DNA of 64,000 nucleotides from Phycisphaerae bacterium (GCA_012729015.1 JAAYDY010000034.1:1-64000); one strand, 5' to 3'. Counted from the stretch's first letter, positions 1 through 9,160 are shown. Translations and numbers: made by a program. The notes: generated from the sequence alone by a model not told the origin.

Positions 1-107
1 CGGGGCTTGAGGTTCTTAAGGAGACCGTGACCGGGGGCTGCGGCTCGACGAAACGGCCGTCGAGCCTTCGCCCCCGGCTAAGCTCTCGTCGGCCCTTCGG
101 GCCTCAG
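1..107 (-). repeat. Intergenic repeat family B, copy 1 (cut by left edge)
   Basis: Read on the minus strand, this stretch matches 39929-40034 over its whole length with scattered substitutions. Shared landmarks are GGCCCGAAGGGCC, a hairpin made of CTCGACGG and CCGTNTCGTCGAG, the CCCCCGG block and a terminal AAGCCCCG. The match runs up to base 1, so the repeat probably continues outside the window. It contains several short palindromes and no credible coding frame. Confidence 0.7.
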
Positions 108-169
108 ATGCTGGCGTGCCAGGGGCTGACCCAGAAAGCCCGAGGCGCAGGACTGTCCACTCCAACGAA

Positions 170-212
170 CGACCGCCGCACATGCCAGAACCTTTGGGCA
201 CACCCGCGTGGC
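170..212 (+). repeat. Intergenic repeat family F, copy 1
   Basis: This segment contains CGCACATGCCAGAA followed by a variant of TCTTCGGGCACACCCGC. The same sequence recurs at 39668-39714 (minus strand), 40288-40312, 49030-49052 and 49634-49660, always between genes. It is not coding. Its function is unknown. Confidence 0.65.
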
Positions 213-256
213 ATGACCGCGCTCGTGTGGCCATGAAGGGCAGCGGGGGCGGCGGG

Positions 257-3067
257 TCACCCCTTGGTCAGCAGGTCCCATGGCCCGGGGCGTGAGGAGA
301 CATCGTCGCGGGTCATGCCGTCGATGCGGTTGAGGTAGGCCTGGGTGGGGCCGTCGCCGGGGCGGGCTTTCAGCGCGTCCTCGAACTTGGCCTTGGCCTC
401 GGCGAGCCATCCCTCCTCGAAGTCCTTCATGGCCGCTTCGTAGAGGTCCAGGCCGGCACGGGCGTCGCCTCGCTGGTCGTCCAGGAGTTCCCAGACGTCA
501 ATCGGCTCGGCGCGGCCCACCACGCGGACCGGGCCGATGTGCCGCAACAGGAACTCGTCGCCCACCTGGCGGCGGGTCTCGCCGGTCATCAGCACGGTGG
601 TGCCGAAGAAACGGTTGGCCCCCTCCAGCCGCGCGCCGACGTTGACCGTGTCGCCGATGACCGTGTAGTCGAACCGCCGCGACGACCCGATGTTGCCGAC
701 GACCATCGGCCCCGTGGCGATGCCGATGCGGATCCGCAGGCTCACGCCCTCGGGCATCAGCCCCTTGTCGCGCAGGCGGCGGTCGATGTCGCCCAGGGCC
801 CGAAGGTGCGCCAGGGCCGCACGCAGGCACCGCGCGGCGTGGTCGATCATCGCCACCGGCGCGCCGAAGAACGCCAGAATCGCGTCGCCCTCGTACTTGT
901 CGAGCGTGGCGTCCTGGTCCAGCAGCCGGTCGGTGGCCTCCTCCAGATACTCCTGGAGAAACGCCACCAGCGTCGGCGCGTCCAGCTTCTCGCTGATGGA
1001 CGTGAAGCCGGCGATGTCGCTGAAATAGACCGTCATCTCGCGACGCTGGCCGCCCAGGCTGAGCATCTCGGGGTTCGTCACCAGGGCGTCCACGAGCTTG
1101 CCCGACGTGTACTGCTTGAAGACGCCCGTGATCCATCGGCGGCTGCGGCCCTCGGTCAGCTCGCGGTATGTCATGACGCCGAGCAGGGCCGTCAGCCCGG
1201 CCAGCCACACGCCCAGGATCGGCACGAGCAGCCCGTCGTGGCGGAACAGGTGAATGCCGAGCAGGTGATACGCGGCCAGGCCGGCCACGCTGAGGACGAC
1301 GGCCCGCAGCGTCGGCAGCGACGCGCTCAGCAGCGTGACCAGCAGGCCGGCGACGAGCATGACGGCCACGGCCGGGGCCATGCCGATCTCCCGGACGAAT
1401 CGGCGGCGGAGGAAGTTGTCGGTGATCGACACGTGGGCCGCCACGCCCGGATACTGTTTGTGAATGGGCGTCGGCTTGAGGTCCGGGGCCAGGCTCGTGG
1501 CGGTCATGCCCACGAAACAGACGCGGTCGCGGACATAGTCGGCCAGGTCGGCCTCCAGGATTCGCCGCCGCTGGCGTTCCCGGTCGCGCGTCTCCTGGTA
1601 CGCCAGGAAGCTCGCGGCCACCTTACGCAGGCGCTCGAACTCGTCGTCGCTCATGCCCGGCGGCCTGCCGTCGCTCAGGGACATCCGCAACTGCATCTCC
1701 ACGTCGGCGTCGATGTCGGCCAGCAGGTCGTCCAGCTCCGTCACCTTCTCCGGCGTCGCCGCGGAGGCCAGGGCCTCCGTCACGCGACGCCAGGCCGCGC
1801 GCCGCTCGTCGCCGCGGCCGAACCGCTCCGCGGCCGACTGCATCATCTCGTGGTACTCGTTCTCCAGACGCTGAAGATCGTACAGCTCGTACACCTTGCC
1901 GATCTGGAGCCGTCGGAACTGCGTCTCGACATCGGAGGCCTTGCCGCGGACGAGCGTGCTCTCGGTCCAGTTGACCACCATCTGCCCGTCGGGGCCGACC
2001 GGCACGGAGATCGTCTCGCCGTCGGGCTGGCGGACCTCCATGCGATCCGCGGCCGTGCGGCGCAGCGTGAAGTCGCCCGCGCCCGCGGCGTGCATCGCCG
2101 TCTGGAGGGCCAGTTGCGGTAGCGTGCGGTCGCCGAACCGGATGGCCAGCGGAATGCGGCGCATGACGCCGTCGCCGTCGGGTTGCACGTTGGCGAACCC
2201 CGTGGCCCGCGCGGCCCGGGTCAGTTCCACCAGGGGCCCGTCGATGCGGGCCGCCTCGGGCACGCGCCATGACGGGTCGTCGCTCTCCAGGCGCACGGAG
2301 CCGGCGGCCAGGACGGCCTGCTGGCGGAGGAAGGCGTCCACAGCCAGCTCGCGCGAGAAGGCCCGCTCGGACCGTTCGGCGTCCGACAGGGCGGCGAAGG
2401 CCTTGTCCAGCACCGCCTGGGCGTCGGCGGCTGTGGCTTCCAGCGGCAGGGCGGCCGTCAGGTGCCGTTCCAGCGCCCGGCGCAGCGCCAGGTGAAAGAA
2501 ACGGTCGATCCTGGCGGGGTCGGCCCCGAGGCGCTCCGCCAGATGCGCGCGGTTCAGGCCCGGCTCGGCCGACAGGGCCTCCTCGATGCCGTGGTACAGC
2601 GGATCGGTGATGGCTTCGCTCGAATGAACGGAGTAGGTGAGGATGACGCGGCCGCTGCGGCGGAGGGCGTCCTCGAGGTACGGCACCGGATCCACGGGAT
2701 GAACCTGCTCGGCGGGCGTCGCCCCGCGAGGAATCTCGTAATCGGGACGCCGCGGAAACGTGATGTCCAGCACGATCAGCCGCGCGCCCAGGTGCGACAG
2801 GCTGTCGATGATGCCGGCCAACTCGCGCCACGACCACGGCCACCGGCCGATCATCTCCAGGGCGTTGTCGTCTACGCCGACGATGGTCACCTCGGGCGAG
2901 ACGTCCTGCCGCTCGCGCAGATCCCACAGAAGGATGTCCTGGCCCTTGGACTCCATGAGGCGGAGCTTGGGGATCGCGCCGCCCAGGGCCGTCACGAACG
3001 CCGTCAGAACGAGGCCGACGATCAGGGCCTTCCAGCGGCTGAAGCTGCGGATGCGGGATTCGGCCAT
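257..3067 (-). CDS. CHASE2-domain class III adenylate cyclase
   Basis: This 936-residue inner-membrane protein should make cAMP in response to an extracytoplasmic signal. An N-terminal transmembrane segment is followed by a large CHASE2 sensor region, a cluster of hydrophobic helices (about residues 570-650) and a class III cyclase domain (about 676-865). The domain keeps the first metal-binding Asp (FSDIAGFT), the second in KYEGDAILAFFG, and the Asn/Arg pair in GDTVNVGARLE. The Lys of DKYEGD and the Asp of FDYTVIGD fit ATP rather than GTP as substrate. A short TPR-like helical tail ends the protein. It is the last gene of a minus-strand series with two FecR-domain genes, but a hairpin with a T-run lies just upstream. 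Family assignment is strong; the signal is unknown. Confidence 0.92.
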   Translation of the reverse strand: MAESRIRSFSRWKALIVGLVLTAFVTALGGAIPKLRLMESKGQDILLWDLRERQDVSPEVTIVGVDDNALEMIGRWPWSWRELAGIIDSLSHLGARLIVLDITFPRRPDYEIPRGATPAEQVHPVDPVPYLEDALRRSGRVILTYSVHSSEAITDPLYHGIEEALSAEPGLNRAHLAERLGADPARIDRFFHLALRRALERHLTAALPLEATAADAQAVLDKAFAALSDAERSERAFSRELAVDAFLRQQAVLAAGSVRLESDDPSWRVPEAARIDGPLVELTRAARATGFANVQPDGDGVMRRIPLAIRFGDRTLPQLALQTAMHAAGAGDFTLRRTAADRMEVRQPDGETISVPVGPDGQMVVNWTESTLVRGKASDVETQFRRLQIGKVYELYDLQRLENEYHEMMQSAAERFGRGDERRAAWRRVTEALASAATPEKVTELDDLLADIDADVEMQLRMSLSDGRPPGMSDDEFERLRKVAASFLAYQETRDRERQRRRILEADLADYVRDRVCFVGMTATSLAPDLKPTPIHKQYPGVAAHVSITDNFLRRRFVREIGMAPAVAVMLVAGLLVTLLSASLPTLRAVVLSVAGLAAYHLLGIHLFRHDGLLVPILGVWLAGLTALLGVMTYRELTEGRSRRWITGVFKQYTSGKLVDALVTNPEMLSLGGQRREMTVYFSDIAGFTSISEKLDAPTLVAFLQEYLEEATDRLLDQDATLDKYEGDAILAFFGAPVAMIDHAARCLRAALAHLRALGDIDRRLRDKGLMPEGVSLRIRIGIATGPMVVGNIGSSRRFDYTVIGDTVNVGARLEGANRFFGTTVLMTGETRRQVGDEFLLRHIGPVRVVGRAEPIDVWELLDDQRGDARAGLDLYEAAMKDFEEGWLAEAKAKFEDALKARPGDGPTQAYLNRIDGMTRDDVSSRPGPWDLLTKG

Positions 3068-3088
3068 GGCGGCGCGACCGGCTCCTGG

Positions 3089-3124
3089 AAAAAGGACAGG
3101 GGCGGCACGTCCTGTGCCGCCCCT
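3089..3124 (-). terminator. Likely intrinsic terminator or attenuator before the cyclase gene
   Basis: On the minus strand an 11-bp perfect stem (AGGGGCGGCAC pairing with GTGCCGCCCCT, 5-base loop) is followed after four bases by five T residues. It lies between the end of the FecR gene at 3198 and the cyclase start at 3067. It may end the upstream transcript or reduce readthrough into the cyclase gene. Confidence 0.6.
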
Positions 3125-3197
3125 GGATTATCCATGGATTCCTGGGTTGGTCAAGCCCGCATCGGCGTCCTTGCGTCTGCCAGATTCCCGGCTGCCG

Positions 3198-4184
3198 TCA
3201 CCACCCCACACTGGGGCCGCACGGGCCGGAATGCGGCGACAACGGCGGCGGCACGTAGTTGGGCAGCCGGTTCGGATTGTTGAGGTAGAACAGGGACGAT
3301 CCCTGTTGGCTGGAGCTGAAGAGGCGACCGTAGCCGCCCAGGCCGCCCATGCCGCCGGGGCCGAACTGTTGGCCGGGGCCGAACCACGTCTGTCCGCCGC
3401 GGTTGGCGCTGCCGGTCTCGCCCAACGTCAGGCCGTTCAGGGCGTACAGCGGCACCAGCGTTCCGTTGTGCAGCGTCTGGACAGGCGGATTCATGCCCGA
3501 GCCCACCTGGTCGCCCACGCCGACGAACTGGCCGCGGCCCGTCTGGTTGTTGCTCGCGTAGAGCAGGCCGCCGCCGAGCAACTGGCCGGTGAATCCCGTG
3601 TCGCGGTGCTGCGTGGCATGAATGCCGTGGGTGCCGTGGACGGCCAGCGTGGCTTCGGGCGACACGACGGCAAAATCGCTCGTGAACCGCGTCGGCTCCA
3701 CGTCGGCCTGGACGGTGCCTTGCTTCAGGTAGATCCGCGTGCGCACCTTGTCGCCGTCGCGGGAAAACTCTCCGATACGCACCGTGGACATGGGCTTGAC
3801 GTCCACGATGCAGGCGTCGTCGTTGAAGACCAGGCGGCACGAGGAGCGCAGACCCGTGCAGATGTCGGCGCCCAGGGGCAGCTTGTCGCCGACCTTCATG
3901 GCCTGCGGCTTGGCGTCCTGGCCGAGCTGCCACATGACCGACCGCTGCACGTCCTTGACGGTGCAGACCGCGGGGGTCTGCGTCGCCTCGGCCGCGGGGG
4001 CTGTCTCAGGGGCAGGCGCGGCCGGCGTCGCCGGTGGCTGGTTGGTCGCCGGTGCGGCCGCGGGGCTCGCCGCGGGCGTCTTGGCGGCTTCGGTTGCCGC
4101 CGGATCGTCGGCACGAACGGCTTCGGCCGCAAGCAGCAGTGCGGCCGCAAGGGTCATCGCTGGGATCATGCGCATGATGAGCAT
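3198..4184 (-). CDS. Exported FecR-domain protein (paralogue A)
   Basis: This protein of about 328 residues has a signal peptide rich in Leu and Ala, a Pro/Ala/Thr-rich linker (to about residue 90), then a FecR-like core. The core begins near VCTVKDVQRSVMW, includes LPLGADICTGLRSSCRL and the strand LKQGTVQADVE, and ends in the family signature VSPEATLAVHGT. FecR domains usually act in the periplasm as signal transducers. The C-terminus is Gly/Asn-rich. The start at 4184 is chosen because AGGAGAGGAA lies just ahead; other ATGs occur at 4175 and 4169. The gene at 4257-5336 is a paralogue 72 bases upstream, in the same direction. No fecI-type sigma factor or TonB receptor is adjacent, so the classical iron-citrate role is unlikely. 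Confidence 0.85.
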   Translation of the reverse strand: MLIMRMIPAMTLAAALLLAAEAVRADDPAATEAAKTPAASPAAAPATNQPPATPAAPAPETAPAAEATQTPAVCTVKDVQRSVMWQLGQDAKPQAMKVGDKLPLGADICTGLRSSCRLVFNDDACIVDVKPMSTVRIGEFSRDGDKVRTRIYLKQGTVQADVEPTRFTSDFAVVSPEATLAVHGTHGIHATQHRDTGFTGQLLGGGLLYASNNQTGRGQFVGVGDQVGSGMNPPVQTLHNGTLVPLYALNGLTLGETGSANRGGQTWFGPGQQFGPGGMGGLGGYGRLFSSSQQGSSLFYLNNPNRLPNYVPPPLSPHSGPCGPSVGW

Positions 4185-4256
4185 TTCCTCTCCTGCAAAA
4201 ACGACATCCAATCGTGTCGCGCCTCGGGGCGCGACGCACGTCTACCCGGTGCCCGG

Positions 4257-5336
4257 CTACATGCCGCTGCCGCCGTGATCGTCCACGACCGGCGCCGGCG
4301 GCGCGAGCGGACTTCCACCCGGCAGCAACTCGGGATGATTCTTGAAGAACTGACGAAGCCCTTCGGCACGGCCTCCGAGACGGCGCCCCAGGTCGCCGGC
4401 GTTGCCCTGGCCGCCCGGGCCCGGCGCCGAACCGCCCGGAGGCCCCGTGAAGATCTGCGGCCGGTTCACGATGCTCAGAATCTCGTGAGGCGTCGTGCCG
4501 CGCTGGTCGTACGTCTGCACGAGCTTCTTCAGCAGCACCATCCGGATCGGCGGCTGGAAGTTCGTGCCCGAGGCCACGGAATCGCCCGGCCGCAGGAATC
4601 GGGACCGGCCGCCGGCGTTCTGGGTGGCCAGGAGCAGGCCGCGCTTCAGCAGGCTGCAATGCGCCCCGGTGTCGCCGAAATGCTTGAACTCGATCCCGTT
4701 GGTGCCCTGGACGGCCAGGGTGACCTCGGGCGACACGATGGCGAAATCGCTCTGGAACCGGGCCTTCTCGACGTCGGCCTGGACGGTGCCCTGTTTCAGG
4801 TAGAGCCGCGTACGGACCTTGTCGCCGACGGTTTCGAACTCACCGATCCGCACGATGGTCATTGGCTGCACGTCCACGACGCTGGAGGCGTCGTTGAACT
4901 CCAGGCGGCAGCCCGCCCGCAACCCGGTGCAGATGTCGGCGCCCAGCGGCAGGCGGTCGTCCACCTTCATGTCCTGCCAGACGGCCTCGCCCGACGAACG
5001 CCAGCGAACCGTCCGGGTTACGCTCGTGACCTTGCAGGCAATCACCGGCTCCGCGGCAGGGGCCTTGCCGGCCTCGGCGGTCGCCGGCGCCGCGTCGGCC
5101 GACGGCGTCTTGTCGGGAGCCGTTGTCTTGTCGGCCGGCTCGGTTGCCTTCGTGTCGGCGGCCGGCGTCGCCTGGGCGTTCTGAGGCCCGGGGGCCTTGT
5201 CCGTTGCCGGCGCTGTCGCGGCGGCCGGGGAGGCGGACGTCTCGGCGCGGTCGGCGGCCGGCGCATCAGCACCCAGGGCCGCACACGCCCCGCAGACCCA
5301 CAGGGCCAGCACTGTCGTCACCCGTGACCATCGCAT
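4257..5336 (-). CDS. Exported FecR-domain protein (paralogue B)
   Basis: This 359-residue protein has the same architecture as its neighbour at 3198-4184. It has a short signal peptide ending near GACAALGADA, a low-complexity Ala/Pro/Thr/Lys linker of about 80 residues, then a FecR-like core with LPLGADICTGLRAGCRLEF, LKQGTVQADVEKARF and VSPEVTLAVQGTNGIEF. The C-terminal part is Gly- and Pro-rich. The two cores are clearly related, so the pair arose by tandem duplication. The gene sits 40 bases after the Ala/Pro-rich secreted protein gene, consistent with cotranscription. A periplasmic location and a partner role with the downstream CHASE2 cyclase are inferences from context. Confidence 0.85.
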   Translation of the reverse strand: MRWSRVTTVLALWVCGACAALGADAPAADRAETSASPAAATAPATDKAPGPQNAQATPAADTKATEPADKTTAPDKTPSADAAPATAEAGKAPAAEPVIACKVTSVTRTVRWRSSGEAVWQDMKVDDRLPLGADICTGLRAGCRLEFNDASSVVDVQPMTIVRIGEFETVGDKVRTRLYLKQGTVQADVEKARFQSDFAIVSPEVTLAVQGTNGIEFKHFGDTGAHCSLLKRGLLLATQNAGGRSRFLRPGDSVASGTNFQPPIRMVLLKKLVQTYDQRGTTPHEILSIVNRPQIFTGPPGGSAPGPGGQGNAGDLGRRLGGRAEGLRQFFKNHPELLPGGSPLAPPAPVVDDHGGSGM

Positions 5337-5376
5337 GCTAAGGTACCCCCTGGCGGCGACTGACAGACGCAGACGT

Positions 5377-6132
5377 TTACGGCTCGACCGGCGTCATTTG
5401 CGGCAGATTCTCGTTGGCGCCGGGACTCCCGGCGGCCGGGGCGACCTGCTGGGCCGGTGCCTCTGCGTCGGCGGCTGCCGGCTGATCGGTCTTCGGCGCA
5501 GCCACAGGGGCCGCTGCCGTGGGTTGCGTGGTCGCAGCCTCGGCGGCTGGGGCCTTCGGCGCCTCCGCCGTGGCGTTCACGGCCGTCGGGGCGGCGGGAG
5601 GCTGCGGCTGGGCTGCCGGTTGAGGCTCCGCGGCCTGTCCCTTCGACTGCCGGTACTGGTCCGCACGGTCGATCACGCTGACCAGCTCGCCGCCGGTCAC
5701 GTGCTCGTAGTCGGCCCCGCCGGTCATCAACTCCAGGTACTGGCACTCGGCCAGACAATAGCGCTGGCTCGGCCCGAACAGCCGCATCGTCACGCCGCCC
5801 TTTATGCCGAGGGCCTGGCAGACCATGTAGGCCAGCCGGCCCTTGGTCAGCGGCGCGTCGGCCGCCGTGGGCCAGCCGCTTCGGGCGATCTTGCTGCCCA
5901 CGAGGTAGTCGCGGGCTGCCGCGGCGTCCCTCAGGTCGAACTGGCCGCGAGACAGCAGGGCCACGGCCTTGTAGCCGTCGTCCATCATGGCCCCCTGCTT
6001 GTACGACAGGGCCATGAAGAACTCGGCGTCGGTGTCGCCCGGCGTGTCGGCCCGGACCGTCGCGGCGACGGCGGCCAGTGCGACACCACCCAGGATCATG
6101 CCCATTACCATTCGACGCGAACCTGTCATCAC
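5377..6132 (-). CDS. Secreted protein with Ala/Pro-rich C-terminus, function unknown
   Basis: The product is about 251 residues with an N-terminal signal peptide (MILGGVALAAVAATVRAD). The folded part (about 30-160) contains PLTKGRLAYMVCQALGIKGG, loosely reminiscent of an S-layer-homology helix pattern, and three Cys residues. The remainder is a Pro/Ala/Gln/Thr low-complexity tail typical of envelope-spanning linkers. GTG at 6132 and ATG at 6129 are both possible starts behind GGGAGAGAAG. It lies between the outer-membrane barrel gene (84 bases upstream) and FecR paralogue B (40 bases downstream) on the same strand. I do not recognise a named family. Confidence 0.75.
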   Translation of the reverse strand: MMTGSRRMVMGMILGGVALAAVAATVRADTPGDTDAEFFMALSYKQGAMMDDGYKAVALLSRGQFDLRDAAAARDYLVGSKIARSGWPTAADAPLTKGRLAYMVCQALGIKGGVTMRLFGPSQRYCLAECQYLELMTGGADYEHVTGGELVSVIDRADQYRQSKGQAAEPQPAAQPQPPAAPTAVNATAEAPKAPAAEAATTQPTAAAPVAAPKTDQPAAADAEAPAQQVAPAAGSPGANENLPQMTPVEP

Positions 6133-6216
6133 CGCTTCTCTCCCAAGGGGAACTATACACGATTGGCCGACGAAGGCAAACCGCCCCGGCGGGGGGCGAC
6201 TGCGGGGCGCGGCCTG

Positions 6217-7638
6217 CTAGAAGCTGTAAATCAGTCCGGCGTACAGATAATCGCGTTTTTCGTCGTCGCGATAGGCTTCGCCGGTCCAGAATCGGCCGTA
6301 GCGCACCATAACGGCCAAGTCGCTGAAAATGCGGTAGTTAGCGTAGATGTCCACTTCGGTGCCCAGCTCGCGGCCGCCGCCGTCGGCCCGGAAATCGCTC
6401 ACGGGACCGTCGATCTGCTGTTTCCAGTACCAGAACAGGTCCGACCCGATCTCCAGCTTGGCCAGGGCGGGGCAGTCGGGCATCGGCTTGAAGCGGAAAC
6501 CCGTCCGCAGGAACTGGAGGTTCGTGAACTCGTAGGCCGACGAGTAGCCCGTGTTGATGTAGCCGAAGCTGCGGAAGGCGTTGTCGCGGCCGCTCCTGTT
6601 GCCGGCCACCGTGTCGGTGGCGCTGGTGCGGTCGGCGTCGCCGGTGGCGACGGCGTACTCGACGCCCAGGACCGGATCGTGCTTGACCGGGATGTAGTAC
6701 TCGAACAACTGGTCGAACGCGAAGGCCGCAATGGGCGACTTGCCCAGATTGTTCTGCCGCTGGCTGGTGCCGGTCTGGAACACGATTTCGGTGGCGTACC
6801 GCACGTTCTGGACCACTTCGCCGTTGGAGCCGAAGCCGAAGTAGTTGGAGTCGTAATCGTATTCCTGGCGATAGTCCTCGGGTTCTTCCTCGGTCGAGTC
6901 GTGCTGGACGAGGAAGTAGGCGAACGGCTGGTGGCCCGAGAGACCCAGGTAATCAATCTGCATGCCGCCGAAGGTCCGGTCCATGTGGTCGGCCACGAGG
7001 GGGCTGTGGTCGATGTTCTCGTCGCTGCGCACCGTCGTGGCGAACAGGCCGGTGGCCCGCCACTGGCCGGTCTCCACGGCGAACGTGCCGCCGTCGAGGA
7101 TCGTCGACAGCGACAGGCCGTTGCCGAACTCGACGAACTGGCGTCCCACGGTGACGCGGGAATCGAACGGCAGGTCAATGCCCCAGTACTTCTTGAGGGC
7201 CTTCGACAGCCGCAACTCGTAGAAGCCCTGGTCGAGGTTCGGCCCTTCGAGGTCCTGGTTCCAGCCGAAGGGGCTGTCGCCGGGACCGAAGTTGGTGTGG
7301 ATGAGCTTCATGCGGGCGTAGAACTGGTGGACCTCGTCCACGACGACGTTGCCCCAGAGCCGCAGGTCGATCTGGCGGAAATTGGACTGTTTGCGGACGT
7401 CGTCGTACTGCTGCCACTGCGGGATGATGTAGCCGCCCCAGGTGGCGACGGTCTTCTGCTCCGTGGGCATGTCGGCGTCGAGCTGGCGTCGGGTGTCTTC
7501 GCGGAGGAACTGCTCCCGCTGGAAGAACTGGTTGGCCTGCGGCGACTGGGCGGCCAGCGGCGACGCCAGGGCCCCAGCCACCACCGCAACCGCCATGCCC
7601 CACCGACACACGTGTGACAGCCCCCTGAATGTTTCCAT
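6217..7638 (-). CDS. Outer-membrane beta-barrel porin, alginate-export-like
   Basis: This protein of about 473 residues has a signal peptide ending in GALASPLAAQS and then alternating polar and aromatic beta-strand sequence up to a C-terminal phenylalanine (YLYAGLIYSF), the usual barrel end signal. Stretches such as VTVGRQFVEFGNGLSLS and the strand pattern around it resemble the alginate-export (AlgE-like) porin family. Start 7638 is preferred because AAGGG lies about eight bases ahead; 7644 is an alternative. It is the first gene of the minus-strand series that continues with a secreted protein, two FecR proteins and a CHASE2 cyclase. The substrate cannot be read from sequence. Confidence 0.8.
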   Translation of the reverse strand: METFRGLSHVCRWGMAVAVVAGALASPLAAQSPQANQFFQREQFLREDTRRQLDADMPTEQKTVATWGGYIIPQWQQYDDVRKQSNFRQIDLRLWGNVVVDEVHQFYARMKLIHTNFGPGDSPFGWNQDLEGPNLDQGFYELRLSKALKKYWGIDLPFDSRVTVGRQFVEFGNGLSLSTILDGGTFAVETGQWRATGLFATTVRSDENIDHSPLVADHMDRTFGGMQIDYLGLSGHQPFAYFLVQHDSTEEEPEDYRQEYDYDSNYFGFGSNGEVVQNVRYATEIVFQTGTSQRQNNLGKSPIAAFAFDQLFEYYIPVKHDPVLGVEYAVATGDADRTSATDTVAGNRSGRDNAFRSFGYINTGYSSAYEFTNLQFLRTGFRFKPMPDCPALAKLEIGSDLFWYWKQQIDGPVSDFRADGGGRELGTEVDIYANYRIFSDLAVMVRYGRFWTGEAYRDDEKRDYLYAGLIYSF

Positions 7639-7896
7639 GCGCATGGCCCTTGCGTTCTTCGGATCGAGTTTCCGCTGGAGGTGAACGGCGTCCCCGGCGC
7701 CCACACAAAACAGGTGTTCAGAGTATACCCCGGCGGCTCAGGCGTCAATCAAAAACATGGACTGACGTTGCTGCGGGGGATGCGGCATCCGCTCGACACG
7801 GTACGGAGGGGGTGCTATGATCCTGTGGCGCAGCGGACTCTGGAATGCGATGGGCTGGGCGGCGCGGGGGCGGCGCGCCGGACGAGGGGCGACACG

Positions 7897-9160
7897 ATGC
7901 CGGACTTGGAGCGGCTGGACGAGAACACCGTTCGCGTACCGCGTCAGGGGCGCATGCTGACCGACGCCACGGTGTTCGTCCGCGAGTCGATTCCGCTGGA
8001 GTCGGACGCCCTGGACCAGTTGTGCGACGCGGCGTCGATCGATCCCGAGGGGCACGTCCTGGCCACCCCCGACATTCACACGGGCTACGGCGTGCCGATC
8101 GGGTGTGTCTGGGCGAGCCGGCGGTACATTTCGCCCGCGGCCGTGGGCTACGACGTCAACTGCGGCATGCGGCTGCTGACGACGCCGCTGGAGGCCTCCG
8201 ACGTGGACGTGCGGCCGGTGGCCGACTCGATCCGCCGCGACATTCCCCTGGGCGAGGGCGGCTGCAACGCCGAATTGCCGCGGGGCCGCATGGCCGAGCT
8301 GCTCTCTCGCGGCGCCGCGGCGGTGGGACTGCTCTGCCGCATGAACCCGCGTTTCGCCAAGGCGTTCCGCGACGACGAACTGGCCGAGGATCTTGCCCAC
8401 ATGGAGGACGGCGGCGCCCTGGCGGCCGATGCTTCGTGCGTGCCCGACCGGGCGGCCGACCGCGGTCGCGTCCAGTTCGGCACCCTGGGCGGCGGCAACC
8501 ACTTCGTCGAGTTGCAGCGCGTGGACCGCGTGTTCGACGCGGCGACGGCCGACGCCTGGGGCCTGTTCGCCGGGCAGTTCGTCATCATGATCCACAGCGG
8601 CAGCCGCGGCCTGGGCCACGAAATCGGCGGCCATTTCATGCGCGAGGCCGCCGACGAGGCCCAGCGGCTGGCCTTGCCGCTGCCGAGCCGCCACCTGGCC
8701 TATGTTCCCCTGGAGAGCGACCTCGGCCGACGGTACCACGAGGCCATGAAATGCGCCGCCAATTTCGCCTACGCCAACCGCCAGGTGATGGCCACCCTGA
8801 TCCGGCACGACGTGCGGCACCTGCTGGAGGGCGATCTGCCGATGCCGCTGGTGTACGACGTGGCTCACAACATCGCCAAGATCGAGGAGATGGACGGGCG
8901 GAGCTACTGCGTGCACCGCAAGGGCGCGACGCGGGCGTTTCCGCCGTCTCGGCAAGTCGGTCGGCGGCGCGGCGATCAGCGACCAGGACTTCGCCCGGAG
9001 CATGGACGGCATCTACCTGCTGTGCCGCGACCGGCGCCGCATCAAAGAAGAGGCGCCGCAAGCCTATAAGGACATCGAGACGGTGATCGACACGGTGGAA
9101 GGGGCCGGCCTGGCCCGCCGCGTGGCCCGGATGGTGCCGCTGGGGGTGTTGAAGGGGTGA
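7897..9160 (+). pseudogene. rtcB: RtcB-type RNA ligase, internal deletion plus frameshift
   Basis: Frame 1 from ATG 7897 encodes an RtcB-like protein with its metal-binding motifs: YDVNCGMRL, GTLGGGNHFVEL, HSGSRGLGHE and AHNIAKIEE. Just after HRKGATRAFPP (about 8945) the family sequence jumps to frame 2, which reads LGKSVGGAAISDQDFARSMD and on to PQAYKDIETVIDTVEGAG and MVPLGVLKG, ending at 9160. The roughly 60 residues that normally lie between these parts are absent, including the HGAGR segment with the guanylated histidine. The remaining frame 1 reading (to 9069) is out-of-frame junk. As it stands the gene cannot make an active ligase. Either it decayed in the genome or the assembly dropped bases; raw reads would decide. 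Confidence 0.8.

Noticed and set aside
2760-5327. 855-codon plus-strand frame opposite the FecR genes
   Set aside because: Antisense to two FecR genes with signal peptides and ribosome sites; its product is a Gly/Arg-rich translation of their linker DNA.
3198-5336. FecR genes as part of an iron uptake system
   Set aside because: No fecI-type sigma factor, TonB-dependent receptor or iron transporter is adjacent; the barrel upstream looks alginate-export-like, not TonB-dependent.
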